Positions 63,150 through 64,000 of a DNA stretch of 64,000 nucleotides are shown here, piece by piece. Positions within the stretch are counted from its first letter, which is position 1; each line of letters starts with the position of its first letter. The translations under genes and the position numbers were made by a program. The notes beneath the pieces were generated by a model. The model was given only the letters and a program-made list of their open reading frames with translations. It was not told where the DNA came from and did no database searches. The DNA comes from Acidobacteriota bacterium (lineage in GTDB: Bacteria > Acidobacteriota > Thermoanaerobaculia > Gp7-AA8): contig JAJPHC010000034.1 in the NCBI GenBank assembly GCA_021325515.1, positions 1 to 64,000 on the forward strand, given 5' to 3'.

Positions 63150-64000
63150 TTACTGCTTCTTTGCCGGGGCCGGCGCCGGCGGCGCGGCCGCAGGCTCTGG
63201 CTTCGGGAAGTACGAGTCGCTGAAGGTCACCTTCGACTTCATCGCGTCGAGCGTCGAGCGCATCTTCGCGTCCTTCATCGTCTTCTCGATCGAAGCGCGG
63301 ACGTTCTCGAACGGCGTCGAGCCGTGCGACAGCACCTGAATCACGTGATAGCCGTACTGCGTACGGACGACCGGCGTGAGCTCGCCGACCTTCGCTTCGA
63401 ACGCGGCCTTCTCGAATTCCGGGACCATCTGGCCATGTCCGAATGAGCCGAGATCGCCGCCCTGCGCGCCGGAGCCGGTGTCATCCGATTCCTTCTTCGC
63501 CAGCTCTTCGAATTTCGCACCAGCCTGGATCTGCTTGCGAATGTCTTCCGCCTTCGCCTTCGCTTCTTCTTCGGTCAGCTCCTTCTTGCCGGTCTGTGCG
63601 GCGGGGCTGCCCTTGAAGGCGATGAGAATGTGACGGGCTTTGACTTCCTCGTAGTCGTTCTTGTGCGACTCGTAGTAGCTCTTCAGCTCTTCGTCGCTCG
63701 GCTTCATCGCCGCGTCCATCTTCTTCAGCTCAGCCTGCGCGATGAGGTTCTCGCGCATGAGGTTGAGCTGCGAGATGACTTCCGGATCCTTGTCGAGGCC
63801 CGTCTTCGCGCCTTCGGCTGCGAGGAGCTTCATCCGGACGTAGTCTTCCGCGAACTGGCGCTTGCCGGCCCCCATCGCGAACTGCTGGTACTCGGCGGGC
63901 AGCGACTTGAGCGCCAGCTCGAACTCCGACTTGTGGACCTGCAGACCTTCCGACGACATGATCACCGGATCATCGTTCGCCGGTGCTGCCGGCGTCGCTG
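63150..64000 (-). CDS. Parvulin-type peptidyl-prolyl isomerase (5' end outside window)
   Basis: 283 residues are visible; the frame is open to the right edge (APANDDPVIMSSEGLQ), so the N-terminus, probably a signal or lipoprotein leader, is missing. A SurA/PrsA-like helical part (SEFELALKSLPAEYQQFAMG) is followed by a parvulin domain (about KARHILIAFKGSP to GYHVIQVL) with the typical GGDLGSFGHGQMVPEFEKAAF. The C-terminus is Pro/Ala-rich (PAAAPPAPAPAKKQ). It likely helps fold exported proteins in the periplasm. Confidence 0.88.
   Translation of the reverse strand, partial: ATPAAPANDDPVIMSSEGLQVHKSEFELALKSLPAEYQQFAMGAGKRQFAEDYVRMKLLAAEGAKTGLDKDPEVISQLNLMRENLIAQAELKKMDAAMKPSDEELKSYYESHKNDYEEVKARHILIAFKGSPAAQTGKKELTEEEAKAKAEDIRKQIQAGAKFEELAKKESDDTGSGAQGGDLGSFGHGQMVPEFEKAAFEAKVGELTPVVRTQYGYHVIQVLSHGSTPFENVRASIEKTMKDAKMRSTLDAMKSKVTFSDSYFPKPEPAAAPPAPAPAKKQ

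Overview
The window is a dense, high-GC chromosomal segment from a Gram-negative, aerobic, heterotrophic bacterium. An outer-membrane beta-barrel, several lipoproteins, Tat genes and a PilZ protein support an outer membrane. Large Hanks-type kinases with TPR tails, an MglA-like GTPase, long secreted Ig-like repeat proteins and an alpha/beta-type 2-oxoacid dehydrogenase would fit Acidobacteriota, with Myxococcota-like lineages as the alternative. That placement is inference from gene content; no rRNA is present. Two tRNA genes (Leu-TAA, Met-CAT) were found. I saw no insertion sequence, prophage or CRISPR array.

Layout. 1-3003 (minus): a secreted blue-copper-like protein translationally coupled to a receptor kinase that carries a decayed cyclase domain and runs off the left edge. 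3094-3470 (plus): a candidate structured RNA with its own promoter and terminator. 3508-3626: a 42-bp inverted repeat. 3643-8075: zinc-ribbon protein, tRNA-Leu, acyl-CoA dehydrogenase, small hypotheticals, an M61 peptidase and a tandem hairpin repeat. 8095-16018: two divergent giant kinases, one fusing kinase, ATPase, TPR, GAF, sigma-54 activator and Fis-type HTH. 16068-19408: two von Willebrand A proteins. 19609-20868: a PAS-only sensor, followed by 550 bp with no recognisable gene. 21420-25907: nadA, an Smr protein, an MglA-like GTPase, a lipoprotein and threonine synthase. 26001-35167: two giant secreted Ig-repeat proteins that look like paralogues.

35169-44621 is one long plus-strand run: lpd, E1 alpha, E1 beta, E2, a LipB-Nudix fusion, lipA, a [2Fe-2S] ferredoxin, a ferritin-like protein, an A-type Fe-S carrier homologue, a Cys/Met-rich exported protein and an outer-membrane barrel. 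It joins the 2-oxoacid dehydrogenase to the enzymes that lipoylate it and to proteins that could supply or repair the LipA iron-sulfur clusters. 44640-54458 carries hemB, tRNA-Met, a pseudopilin, the conserved tilS-hpt-ftsH order (with an hpt-like gene that lost catalytic features), asparaginase, a gluzincin-like protein and radA. 54495-64000 carries an M23 lipoprotein, a broken amidohydrolase, folK, a LemA/TPM cluster, a FYDLN-type protein, a C-terminal processing protease divergent from tatA-tatC, a PilZ protein and a parvulin-type isomerase that runs off the right edge.

The most unusual items are the candidate RNA at 3128-3470, the 1768-residue kinase/sigma-54 activator fusion, the lipoylation/Fe-S run, the altered HPRT homologue and the twice-damaged amidohydrolase. 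Several families of short intergenic palindromes recur. All functions are inferred from sequence reading alone.
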